Positions 7,444 through 14,522 of a stretch of 18,323 nt of DNA are shown here, piece by piece. The translations under genes were made by a program, and so were the position numbers. Location of the stretch: positions 1 through 18,323 of the forward strand of contig JAEYNG010000328.1 in the NCBI GenBank assembly GCA_023412695.1, in the 5' to 3' direction. The notes under the pieces are model-generated. The model was not told the origin of the DNA and did not search any database. It saw nothing but the letters and a program-made list of their open reading frames with translations. The stretch's first letter is position 1. The number at the start of each line of letters is the position of its first letter. This DNA is from Planctomycetota bacterium. Its GTDB lineage: Bacteria; Planctomycetota; Phycisphaerae; Phycisphaerales; UBA1924.

Positions 7444-7640
7444 TTTCCTTCGGGCGCTACCGCTATGGATTGGGCAACGGCAACTCTGGAAACCAGAGCG
7501 GCTGCTGTCCTTCCATGGCGGGCCCGAGAATGGAGGTTCGCGGCGTCGAGATTCGGACCAGGGACGAGTCCGCCTCACGCCGGAAAGGATCACACGGGCT
7601 TTGTCGGGTGTGCCCCAGCACAAGAACACCCGACCTCTGG

Positions 7641-7676
7641 TCTCGCTCATGGTGGCATTTGCCACCATCGGCGAGA
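7641..7676 (+). other. Strong stem-loop just upstream of the small protein gene
   Basis: TCTCGC (7641-7646) pairs with GCGAGA (7671-7676). After a 2x2 internal loop, ATGGTGGC (7649-7656) pairs with GCCACCAT (7661-7668) around ATTT. It ends 32 bp before the ATG at 7709 and contains an upstream in-frame ATG in its stem, so it argues against translation starting that early. It could act as the 3' end of the RNA or as a translational control element. Confidence 0.6.
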
Positions 7677-7708
7677 ACCGGCGACTCGGTTGTTCGTGGC
7701 AGGAGTGC

Positions 7709-8347
7709 ATGCGGTCAGAGCAGTGCCGGTGCGAGGCGTCGAGCCTTGCCGGTTTTGTCCAACATCTCGCGGTGTCGTGCATCCCGCACGGGTACTTCTT
7801 CTACGTGAGGGGGGAGGTGCCCGAGGGGAAGGATGTGCGGGCGGTGGACCTGAAGCTCACTTCCCGCTACGGGCTCCACCACTCGAAGTGGTCCCGGGCG
7901 AGGCGGAAGCGGAACGGGATCGCGAACATCCGCTACGCCCGCTGGCAGCGGACGTTCGTGCTGATCGCCACGCACGGGCTCCACCCCTTCTTCGATGAGG
8001 AGGAGCGGAACATCCGCGACGTGCGGCGCGTGCCGCTCAAGGTCTTCGGGTACTCGCTCGGCCACTCGGGCGGCCACGCCCATGTCCGGATCGAGCGAGA
8101 GGAATACAAGCGGCTCAAGGCGTACTTCCTCGACATCGCCAAACACCGGCGGGCCGAGCATCTGGCCGACGAGTTCCGGTCGTTGCCGTTCGAGCCCTAC
8201 GCCCCCATCCGGCGGCAGCTCCTGGGGCTGCTCCGGGCCGTGAACCGGGAGAGGACGGAGGCCGGGTACGAGTTGGTAGGCCTTGATGCACTACGGCTGC
8301 ACCGGCTCATCGTGAAGCCGTTTGAACGGCCGAGTGCGGCACAGTGA
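7709..8347 (+). CDS. Unrecognised small basic protein following the structured RNA
   Basis: This is a 212-residue protein that I cannot assign to a named family. Its codon pattern and mixed hydrophobic/charged sequence are protein-like from about residue 22 on. The N-terminal part has HGYFFYVRGEVPEGKD (27-42), then a strongly basic patch SKWSRARRKRNG (59-70) followed by a beta-like stretch TFVLIAT (82-88), suggesting nucleic-acid binding. A second conserved-looking block is GGHAHVRIEREEYKRLKAYF (121-140), then a helical C-terminus with RRQLLGLLRAVNRER. The ATG at 7709 has AGGAG only 3 nt before it; a GTG at 7772 (191 residues) is an alternative, and the frame is open further upstream through RNA-like sequence. 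The gene is co-directional with the RNA and convergent with Res. An RNA-binding or recombination partner of the RNA is inference. Confidence 0.7.
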   Translation: MRSEQCRCEASSLAGFVQHLAVSCIPHGYFFYVRGEVPEGKDVRAVDLKLTSRYGLHHSKWSRARRKRNGIANIRYARWQRTFVLIATHGLHPFFDEEERNIRDVRRVPLKVFGYSLGHSGGHAHVRIEREEYKRLKAYFLDIAKHRRAEHLADEFRSLPFEPYAPIRRQLLGLLRAVNRERTEAGYELVGLDALRLHRLIVKPFERPSAAQ

Positions 8348-8359
8348 CCGTACCGAACC

Positions 8360-8383
8360 TCGGAAGATGTGCGCAGCTTCCGA
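8360..8383. terminator. Stem-loop between convergent genes, possible bidirectional terminator
   Basis: TCGGAAG (8360-8366) pairs with CTTCCGA (8377-8383) over a 10-nt loop, in the 55-bp gap between the plus-strand stop at 8347 and the minus-strand stop at 8403. Neither side has a real T run, so intrinsic termination is uncertain; position is the main argument. Confidence 0.35.
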
Positions 8384-8402
8384 AGATTTGGACGCCGAAG
8401 TT

Positions 8403-11198
8403 TCAGTGCTTCCGATACTTGGCGGCGAGTCCCTGCACGCTCATGTTGTCCTTGATCGCGTCGTGGGGAACGAGGATGTACTCCCACGGTTTGCCCTCGT
8501 TCTCCTGAGCGTGCTTCGTCGCCTGTTCGCACCAGAGCACGGCGGCCCGACCCTTCGCCTGCACCCCTTCCTCGTCGATCTGGTCGGCCCGCTTGGGTTC
8601 GATGAGGTACTTCTTCGAGCTAGTCTCAACGACGAAGTCAGGTTCGTACGCCTCGTCCTTGTGGGAAAAGATCTGGAGCTGCCCCTTGGCTGGCTTGAAC
8701 CACTTGAGGACGCACTTGTCGTCCTCCAGGATTACCGCCAACCGCCGCTCGCTGTCCGAGTCGAACTTCTGAACCGGGTAAAGGCACTTCGTGAAGCCCT
8801 CGAAGAGCATCGAGCGGATGTAGAGCTTGTCCTCGACGGGAGTTCGGAAGAAACGGGCCTTCTCGTTCGCGGGCTTGGTGAAGCTACCCGGCTTCAGCGT
8901 CTCAAAGCCCTTGCTCACGTGGGCTTCGAACTGGGTCTCGTCGGGTTCGATGCAGTGCTGCTCCATCTGAGCGTGCATGATGTTCACAAGCTGGTGCTGG
9001 TGGTACTGGAGCACGTTCGTGACGGCCGGCTCGTCTGGGAGGTACGACCGAAGGTGGGACACCATCTGACCCGCGAGCTTGTAGAGAAGCTCCGCGTGGT
9101 CGTCGTAGCTCACGTCGTCAAAGTCCACGAGCCCGCGCACCAGGTAGTCCTCAGGCTTGTCCTCCTCCACCACGCCGGTGCCGCGGGCGAGCATCTCCAC
9201 GCGGTTGTCATCCAGGTACTTCATCAGAATGTCGTCATCGACGGGCTGAAGGCGGACGGCCTTGCAGTCGAGGTCGAAGTCTTTGAAGCCGAGATTCGCT
9301 TCGGTACCCTCCTTGGGCACCACGACGATGCGGGGAATGTCGATCGACATCTCCACGTACGTCTTGGTGACCTGCTCGACCACCTTCTTCACGTCAACAA
9401 GCGGCATCACTGCTTCGAGGGTTGCCTGCACGGGAGTCACCAGAGGAGTGACCTTCTCGATGATCTGTCTCTGGACCTCGGGGTTCGTGAGGTCGGCCGA
9501 CTTCTTGAGCGTCTCGAACTGCTTGATGACCGTGAGGGTCGCCTTCGCCGCTTCGACTTCTTCCGGATTCTGAAAGAGGCCGCCCTGAGCAGGCTTACCC
9601 TCAGCGGTTCCATCGGTAGGCGTGAGCCGATTGATGATCTGCGGCTGCACCACCACCACCGATGATCGCTCCTCCGGGACGTAGACCACCTCGAACTTGG
9701 ACTTCAGCACCGAGTCGGGCTTGTTCGCTTCGTCCACGATCTCCTGAAAACGGTCATGGGCGACGATGGTGAGGCGGTCCACCGCCGGAACACCGGTCCG
9801 CTTCCCGTAGGGAAGACGGAGACCGCGACCAATCGACTGCTCCACGAGCGTTTTGGAGTCGGCGGTACGGAGCGGGACGATCGTGTAGAGATTGGTGACG
9901 TCCCAGCCCTCCTTCAGCAAGTTCACGTGGATGACGATCTCGATCGGGTTCTCCGGGCGCTCCACTTCGAGAAGCTTCTGGACGGTGTCGTCTTTCTCTG
10001 CGGCACCCTGCTCGGAGTGCACCACGATCACCTTGCCCTTGTACTGACCCTGGAAGAAGTCCTCGGCCTCGATGGTCTTCTTCAGTTCCTCGGCGTGCTC
10101 GACGCTCCTGGCGACCACGAGCACAAAGGGCTTCACGAACCGCGCACCGGCCTGCACGGAGTAGGCGGTGAGCTGCACCTTCGTGTCTTCGTGGATCCGG
10201 ATGCCGTCTTCGAGCTTGAGCTTCTCCAGACCCTTCTCGTCGTAGTTCTTCTTGTCGAAGTTCTGCCTCGTCGCAACGGCCGGCTGCTTCACGAAGCCGT
10301 CCTTCAGCGCGAGGGAGAGGGGGTAGCTGTAGATCACGTTCTTGAAGGGCGTCGTCCCCCGGGCACTCTCGATCTGCGGCGTTGCTGTAAGCTCAAGCCC
10401 GAGGATCGGGTTCAGCTCGTTGATCGCCTTCACCCCGGCGCTCGCGCGGTAGCGGTGGCTCTCATCCATGAGGAGAACCAGGTCAGGGAGCTTGGAGAGG
10501 TACTCGAAGTAGCTCTCGCCGATGTACTCGGAGAGCCGCTTGATGCGTGGGGCATTGCCGCCCCGGACCTCGCTGTTGATCTTGGAGATGTTGAATATGT
10601 TGATGTGGATCGAGCCCTCCAGCATCGAACCGAACAGGCGGGTCTGGCGATACGCGACGCCGGAGCGCAGACCCCATCCAGCTTGCTCCGCCGCCTGGGA
10701 ATCGGACTGGGCTTCCGCGCGGACGCCGCGGCCGCTCTCGTAGTTGTCCCCCGTGATGATCTCCGGCGGGTTGGTGACGAACTCGCTGATGCCCTGAAAG
10801 ACGTACTTGGGGCTTCCCTGGGTGAAGTCGGCGATGAGCTTGTTGTAGATCGTCAGATTCGGGGCCAGAACGAAGAAGTGCCGGAGCCCCTCGACCAGAT
10901 ACAGATAGGCAATGAAGGCCCCCATGAGCCGCGTCTTGCCCACGCCCGTGGCGAGCGCGAAGCACAGAGAGGGAAACTCGCGCTCGAAGTCGGCAAAGGC
11001 CGTGTTCTGCGGGAACTGGGTCTTTACCGCGGCGAGGGCCGCGGCCAGATCCTCGGGTGAGTTGGTCTTCTCCAGCGAGAGGATGTCGCAGAGCTGGGCC
11101 AGAATGTCGAGCGACACCCGCTGCGGGTCGCGAAGCGACAAGCGGTTGCCGATCATGTTGACCTTCGGGTGGGGCGACGTGAAAGGGGAGGACGACAT
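8403..11198 (-). CDS. res: Type III-like restriction subunit (Res): SF2 helicase plus PD-(D/E)xK nuclease
   Basis: This 931-residue protein has the layout of type III restriction Res subunits. The SF2 motor has Walker A ATGVGKT (83-89), motif II DESH (245-248), motif III TATP (271-274) and motif VI QSIGRGLRLP (454-463). The C-terminal nuclease shows Glu817 in SERRLAV, Asp854 in YEPDF and Glu867-x-Lys869 in LIEPK, the PD-(D/E)xK pattern. It would translocate or switch on DNA and cut when sites recognised by Mod are unmodified. The ATG at 11198 comes 2 nt after the Mod stop, so the two are almost certainly co-translated; a GGGGAG site lies inside the end of mod. Motif II is DESH instead of DEAH, a mild variation. 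It is the last gene of the minus-strand operon. Confidence 0.9.
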   Translation of the reverse strand: MSSSPFTSPHPKVNMIGNRLSLRDPQRVSLDILAQLCDILSLEKTNSPEDLAAALAAVKTQFPQNTAFADFEREFPSLCFALATGVGKTRLMGAFIAYLYLVEGLRHFFVLAPNLTIYNKLIADFTQGSPKYVFQGISEFVTNPPEIITGDNYESGRGVRAEAQSDSQAAEQAGWGLRSGVAYRQTRLFGSMLEGSIHINIFNISKINSEVRGGNAPRIKRLSEYIGESYFEYLSKLPDLVLLMDESHRYRASAGVKAINELNPILGLELTATPQIESARGTTPFKNVIYSYPLSLALKDGFVKQPAVATRQNFDKKNYDEKGLEKLKLEDGIRIHEDTKVQLTAYSVQAGARFVKPFVLVVARSVEHAEELKKTIEAEDFFQGQYKGKVIVVHSEQGAAEKDDTVQKLLEVERPENPIEIVIHVNLLKEGWDVTNLYTIVPLRTADSKTLVEQSIGRGLRLPYGKRTGVPAVDRLTIVAHDRFQEIVDEANKPDSVLKSKFEVVYVPEERSSVVVVQPQIINRLTPTDGTAEGKPAQGGLFQNPEEVEAAKATLTVIKQFETLKKSADLTNPEVQRQIIEKVTPLVTPVQATLEAVMPLVDVKKVVEQVTKTYVEMSIDIPRIVVVPKEGTEANLGFKDFDLDCKAVRLQPVDDDILMKYLDDNRVEMLARGTGVVEEDKPEDYLVRGLVDFDDVSYDDHAELLYKLAGQMVSHLRSYLPDEPAVTNVLQYHQHQLVNIMHAQMEQHCIEPDETQFEAHVSKGFETLKPGSFTKPANEKARFFRTPVEDKLYIRSMLFEGFTKCLYPVQKFDSDSERRLAVILEDDKCVLKWFKPAKGQLQIFSHKDEAYEPDFVVETSSKKYLIEPKRADQIDEEGVQAKGRAAVLWCEQATKHAQENEGKPWEYILVPHDAIKDNMSVQGLAAKYRKH

Positions 11199-11200
11199 GC

Positions 11201-12949
11201 TCAGTTGCTCCCCTTCATGAAGAGGTCACCTTGGACGGCGGCGGCAACCTTCCGGCGAATCGCCTTTCCGTTCCCGTTGGACTTGGCCGCGACTTTGGAT
11301 GTCATCGGCTCCTCGGCCGTCGGCTCGACTGGCTCCGGTGGGGCCTTGGGCAGTGTCTTGATCTCCAGCGAGTAGTCGTCCTTGTCCCACTCGCACTTGG
11401 CGAGAACCGCCTTGGGGATCTTCTTGATGGTCAGATTCGGGAACTCGCCCTTGGCGATCTTGGCCTTGAACGCCTTGCAAAGAACGAGAAGGCTCCGGCG
11501 CTCACCGACCTCGTCGGAGAGTCTGCGGATCATGTCCTTCGTGAGCGTCTGCGTGGTGACATAGATGAAGTCACTCTCCGTCGAGTGGCCGTGTTGCCAG
11601 TAGACCGTGGTGGACGGTTCGTAGCGGAACCCCTCGACTTTGCAAAGTGCGGCCGCGAGCATTTCGGCGTTGTACTCGGGGTTGATCACCCACTGCTTGA
11701 ACCGGTCCTTCTTCAGCAAACTGGGGGCAAGGCGCGAGTACCGGAATCCGCCTCCCCCTCTCCAATCGGTAGCGTCGGTGACACCACCCGGGTCCTGGCC
11801 GTCGATAACCTTCTTCAAGCGGGGAATGATGTGCGTGTGGCAGTGATCTCCCAGCTCCACCATGATCCAGCGGCGACCCATCTTGTGAGCAACCGCACCG
11901 GTAGTACCGGAGCCAGCAAAGGAGTCGAGAACCCAGTCACCCTCCGCTGTTGCGATCTCAAGGATTCGCTTTAGCAGCCGCTCGGGCTTTGGAGTGCCAA
12001 ATGGCTCCTCATTGGGAACGAGAGCTTTGACTTCCGCCTTTGACGTGCGGTTACTACCGACCTCTTCATGGGTCCAAATTGTTTCTGGTGGCCGTCCGCG
12101 AAGGTTCTCGGCGTAGATTCTGAAGTAGGGAGTCCAGCCTCTGCGACCTTCAACCCACTCGATCCGATCCTTTTCCTCTTCGCACTTGTCCGGGCTCCAT
12201 CGCCACGCCCCGTCGGTTCCGTCCTGCTTTTTCGGGTACACATCCGTGCCATCCGGCGCAGTCAACTTGAAGTAGAGGTTTGGGCGCGCAGCACGCGAGT
12301 CGCCTTGCCCACCCATCGCACGCAACGGCTTGGTGTAGTAGCGTCGCCCCTTGTCATCCGTCCTGTCGTAGTGCTCCGGAGGTCCATCGGTCAAACCGAT
12401 TCGTTGAAAGTGCACCGAGGTCTTGGCCTTCGCGAAGGCAAAGATAAAGTCGTGCCGAGAGGAGAAGTGTTCAGCATCCATTCGAGGACTATCGGATTTC
12501 TCCCAAATCACGGTACCCAGGAAATTCTCCCTGCCGAACACTTCATCCATCATCACCTTGCAGTAATGGGCCTCGTTGTCGTCAAGGGTGACCCAGATGG
12601 AGCCGTCGTCGCGGAGCAGCCGTCTCAAGATCTCTAGTCGGTCACGCATCAGTGACAGCCACAGCGAGTGCTCCACACCATCGTCATAATGCGTGAAGGC
12701 TGTTCCCGTGTTGTACGGCGGATCGATGTAAATGCACTTCACCTTGCTCGCGAACTCAGCTTCCAGCGCTTTGAGTGCCAGTAGGTTGTCACCAAAGATC
12801 AACCGGTTGTCGAACTGGTCGTTCTTCGAACGCCGCACCTTCGCGTGATACGACTGTCTCGGATCCTCAAGGAGAATCCGTGGCTCCAGCCGCGGCCGGT
12901 TCTCCTTGCCGATCCAGGTTAGTTCGAGTCTGGTCTTGCCGTTGCCCAT
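11201..12949 (-). CDS. mod: Type III-like adenine DNA methyltransferase (Mod)
   Basis: This 582-residue enzyme probably methylates adenine (N6) in the recognition site, using S-adenosylmethionine, and directs Res. Motif IV DPPYNTG is at 76-82 and motif I DSFAGSGTTG at 342-351: the beta-class order (IV before I) used by type III Mods. TPKPERLLKRIL (319-330) precedes motif I as usual. The target-recognition region should lie at about 130-330. The C-terminal 210 residues are an extension probably used for Res contact. The ATG at 12949 starts the conserved MGNGKTRLELTWIGKENRPR; an upstream GTG at 12991 would overlap the preceding gene. The DNA for the target-recognition region is lower in GC than both flanks. 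N4-cytosine methylation is a less likely alternative. Confidence 0.92.
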   Translation of the reverse strand: MGNGKTRLELTWIGKENRPRLEPRILLEDPRQSYHAKVRRSKNDQFDNRLIFGDNLLALKALEAEFASKVKCIYIDPPYNTGTAFTHYDDGVEHSLWLSLMRDRLEILRRLLRDDGSIWVTLDDNEAHYCKVMMDEVFGRENFLGTVIWEKSDSPRMDAEHFSSRHDFIFAFAKAKTSVHFQRIGLTDGPPEHYDRTDDKGRRYYTKPLRAMGGQGDSRAARPNLYFKLTAPDGTDVYPKKQDGTDGAWRWSPDKCEEEKDRIEWVEGRRGWTPYFRIYAENLRGRPPETIWTHEEVGSNRTSKAEVKALVPNEEPFGTPKPERLLKRILEIATAEGDWVLDSFAGSGTTGAVAHKMGRRWIMVELGDHCHTHIIPRLKKVIDGQDPGGVTDATDWRGGGGFRYSRLAPSLLKKDRFKQWVINPEYNAEMLAAALCKVEGFRYEPSTTVYWQHGHSTESDFIYVTTQTLTKDMIRRLSDEVGERRSLLVLCKAFKAKIAKGEFPNLTIKKIPKAVLAKCEWDKDDYSLEIKTLPKAPPEPVEPTAEEPMTSKVAAKSNGNGKAIRRKVAAAVQGDLFMKGSN

Positions 12950-12977
12950 CGGTGTCCGCCGTCGTTGAGGCCAATGA

Positions 12978-14486
12978 TCAGGAAGTTGCACCCAGAAGGT
13001 ACCCGGTCGTCAAGCCGTGGTCCTTGAACCACTTCTTGACCTCGCTCTTGTTGTCCTTGAGGACGCGGTCGATCTCGTCGGACGCGTCCGACCAGAACTT
13101 CCAGCCGACGAGTCGCGATGCGACAGCCTTCACCTGCTCAAGCTGCTGCTTCGAGAGGTCGCGGTAGAAGGGACGGGCCTTCTCGTCGGAGTCCACGAGT
13201 TCGAGTTTCGCGGCCACTGCATCCACCAGCAGCTCGGCCCAGGCCATGATCGACTTGGAGCTGAACATCCGACGGAGCTTCCGCTGCGTCGTGTCGGACG
13301 CCGCGGCTCCCGCGTTCCAGGCGTTCAGGGCCAGGTCGTGGAGCATGTTCATCAGGGCCACCACGTTCTCCACCTCGGCCTGACGCTTGTACGCCTCGGT
13401 CGCCATGTTGTCCTCGACTGGCTCCCGGTACATGAAGCACGCGAAGATGGACTTGCTCAGCATGTCCATCGTGATCGGCTTCTCGTCAGAGCCGCGGTTC
13501 CCCGCCGAGATGTACTTGGCCATCTTGTTGTCGGTGTGCTCGATGACCGAGTTGTACAGGTACGACCGGAACTGCTCGGTCCGGTCGGACTTCTTCAAGC
13601 CCCCGTCCTTGCGGGAGAGCCACTTCATGAAGCCGGCCTCGCTCTTGATGCCATCGGTTTCGTCTTTCTTGTACTCCTCAAAGTCGGCACCGAACTGGGA
13701 GCCCAGCTTCATGACCATGATGGAGGAGAAGAAGCGGGTCTGCGCGAACTTGTCGTGGGCGGAGATGTTCGTCTGGTTCAGGAGCCGGATGTCGCAGGTG
13801 ACATAGACCTTCACCTCGAACTCGCGGCGACCGGCCCAGAGGAGCCCGGCGATCTTGTGCTGACCGTCGAAGAGCTTGAGGCGATTCCCCACCACGCGGC
13901 CGATCGATGGCTGGAGCACCGGGTGACGTTGGAAGTGGCGGTACAGCTCGAAGACCTTGTCGGCGATGAGGTAGCGGGGCTGAAGGCCGATGCCCTGGTC
14001 GGACTCGTCGTCGCTCTCGATCAGGTCCACCGGCACCGTGGCGTAGAAGTACTTCCAGCCCGTCGCAGGACACGTGTAGAGGCGGTGCTTGGCGTTACCG
14101 ACGGTGCTGCGAAGCTCGATGAGCCCGTCGGTCTCGACTGCCTCGATCACCTGGCCGTAGCGTTTGATGTCGTCGCTGTCCTTCAAGTACCCGAGCAGGT
14201 TCCCCAGCGTGAGCCGGTCCCCGAGCTTGAAGAACTCGTCGAGCCGACGCTTGACGCGGTAGTCGGCGAGGGGAAGCGTCCCTTTGGCCCGATTGGTGTC
14301 GCCCGACATCGGGGCGATGTTGTTCAGGTCCGTGTCGCCACCTTCGGCGAAGGCGTGGATGTGGTCGAACTCGACCTTCTCGTCCTCGGGGATGGGCAGA
14401 CCGGTGGCAAAGTCACGGCGGCCGTGCATCTTGAGGATCTGATCCTTCTCGTCGTCGTTTAGCTGTCTGCGAAGCGTAATACTCAC
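12978..14486 (-). CDS. HNH endonuclease-like domain fused to a DGQHR (DndB/ParB-like) domain
   Basis: A 502-residue protein with two recognisable parts. At the N-terminus, residues 39-69 (VEFDHIHAFAEGGDTDLNNI and on to NRAKG) fit an HNH nuclease: Asp41-His42, Asn56 and a final Asn65 with Lys68. The zinc-binding cysteine pairs common in HNH domains are absent. Centrally, LFDGQHKIAGLLWA (205-218) is the DGQHR motif of DndB-like proteins, which resembles the DGQQR of DUF262/ParB-fold NTPases; Lys replaces the usual Arg. The C-terminal half is helical and unrecognised. The GTG start is set by GGAGGA 7 nt upstream. It lies between the SNF2 and mod genes with 36- and 28-bp gaps. A nucleotide-gated, modification-sensitive nuclease (as in GmrSD-like type IV enzymes, with the domain order reversed) is inference; a regulator is the alternative. 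Confidence 0.8.
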   Translation of the reverse strand: MSITLRRQLNDDEKDQILKMHGRRDFATGLPIPEDEKVEFDHIHAFAEGGDTDLNNIAPMSGDTNRAKGTLPLADYRVKRRLDEFFKLGDRLTLGNLLGYLKDSDDIKRYGQVIEAVETDGLIELRSTVGNAKHRLYTCPATGWKYFYATVPVDLIESDDESDQGIGLQPRYLIADKVFELYRHFQRHPVLQPSIGRVVGNRLKLFDGQHKIAGLLWAGRREFEVKVYVTCDIRLLNQTNISAHDKFAQTRFFSSIMVMKLGSQFGADFEEYKKDETDGIKSEAGFMKWLSRKDGGLKKSDRTEQFRSYLYNSVIEHTDNKMAKYISAGNRGSDEKPITMDMLSKSIFACFMYREPVEDNMATEAYKRQAEVENVVALMNMLHDLALNAWNAGAAASDTTQRKLRRMFSSKSIMAWAELLVDAVAAKLELVDSDEKARPFYRDLSKQQLEQVKAVASRLVGWKFWSDASDEIDRVLKDNKSEVKKWFKDHGLTTGYLLGATS

Positions 14487-14493
14487 CCGTCAT

Positions 14494-14499
14494 TCCTCC
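14494..14499 (-). promoter_or_regulatory. Ribosome binding site deciding a GTG start
   Basis: GGAGGA on the minus strand lies 7 nt before the GTG at 14486. No in-frame ATG occurs nearby and the HNH-DGQHR protein reads well from this codon, so the site fixes the start. Confidence 0.65.
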
Positions 14500-14522
14500 A
14501 CGGTCTGTGACTCACTACCGGT

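Larger units (their letters stand above)
5771..7691 (+). ncRNA. Candidate large structured RNA, about 1.9 kb
   Basis: There is no convincing gene here on either strand: frames are short or carry shuffled, Ser/Arg-rich translations. Instead the plus strand holds a continuous series of strong helices. Examples: 5772-5790 (7 bp), 5835-5873 (GCCGGG/CCCGGC around a 7-bp hairpin), 5881-5902, 5913-5933, 6127-6156 (10 bp), 6204-6223 (7 bp), 6267-6280, 6362-6380, 6505-6538, 6564-6586 inside CACAGG/CCTGTG, 6622-6637, 6667-6727, 6801-6814, 6966-6990, 7006-7038, 7298-7318, 7343-7380, 7388-7443, 7484-7498, 7604-7633 and 7641-7676. GNRA loops (GAGA, GCAA) occur in the plus sense, suggesting plus-strand transcription, co-directional with the protein at 7709. 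I see no reverse transcriptase and no group II domain V. Ends are approximate. The class is unknown to me; HEARO, GOLLD, ROOL or an eroded intron are alternatives to test. Confidence 0.5.

Noticed and set aside
8075..8099. HUH-type (Rep/TnpA) nuclease motif in the small protein (HAHVRI at 123-128)
   Set aside because: Tyr133 and Tyr139 follow only 8-14 residues later, too close for the usual HUH layout, and no other Rep motif is visible. Worth testing by structure prediction but not claimed.
5771..8347. Group II intron with maturase
   Set aside because: No reverse transcriptase domain, no recognisable domain V hairpin and no clear GTGYG 5' end were seen; an eroded or unusual intron remains only a weak alternative.
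13017..14462. 481-codon open frame on the plus strand opposite the HNH-DGQHR gene
   Set aside because: Its Val/Leu/His-rich translation is the usual antisense image of a GC-rich gene; the minus strand has clear motifs. The same applies to the long plus frames opposite Res, Mod, SNF2 and the integrase.
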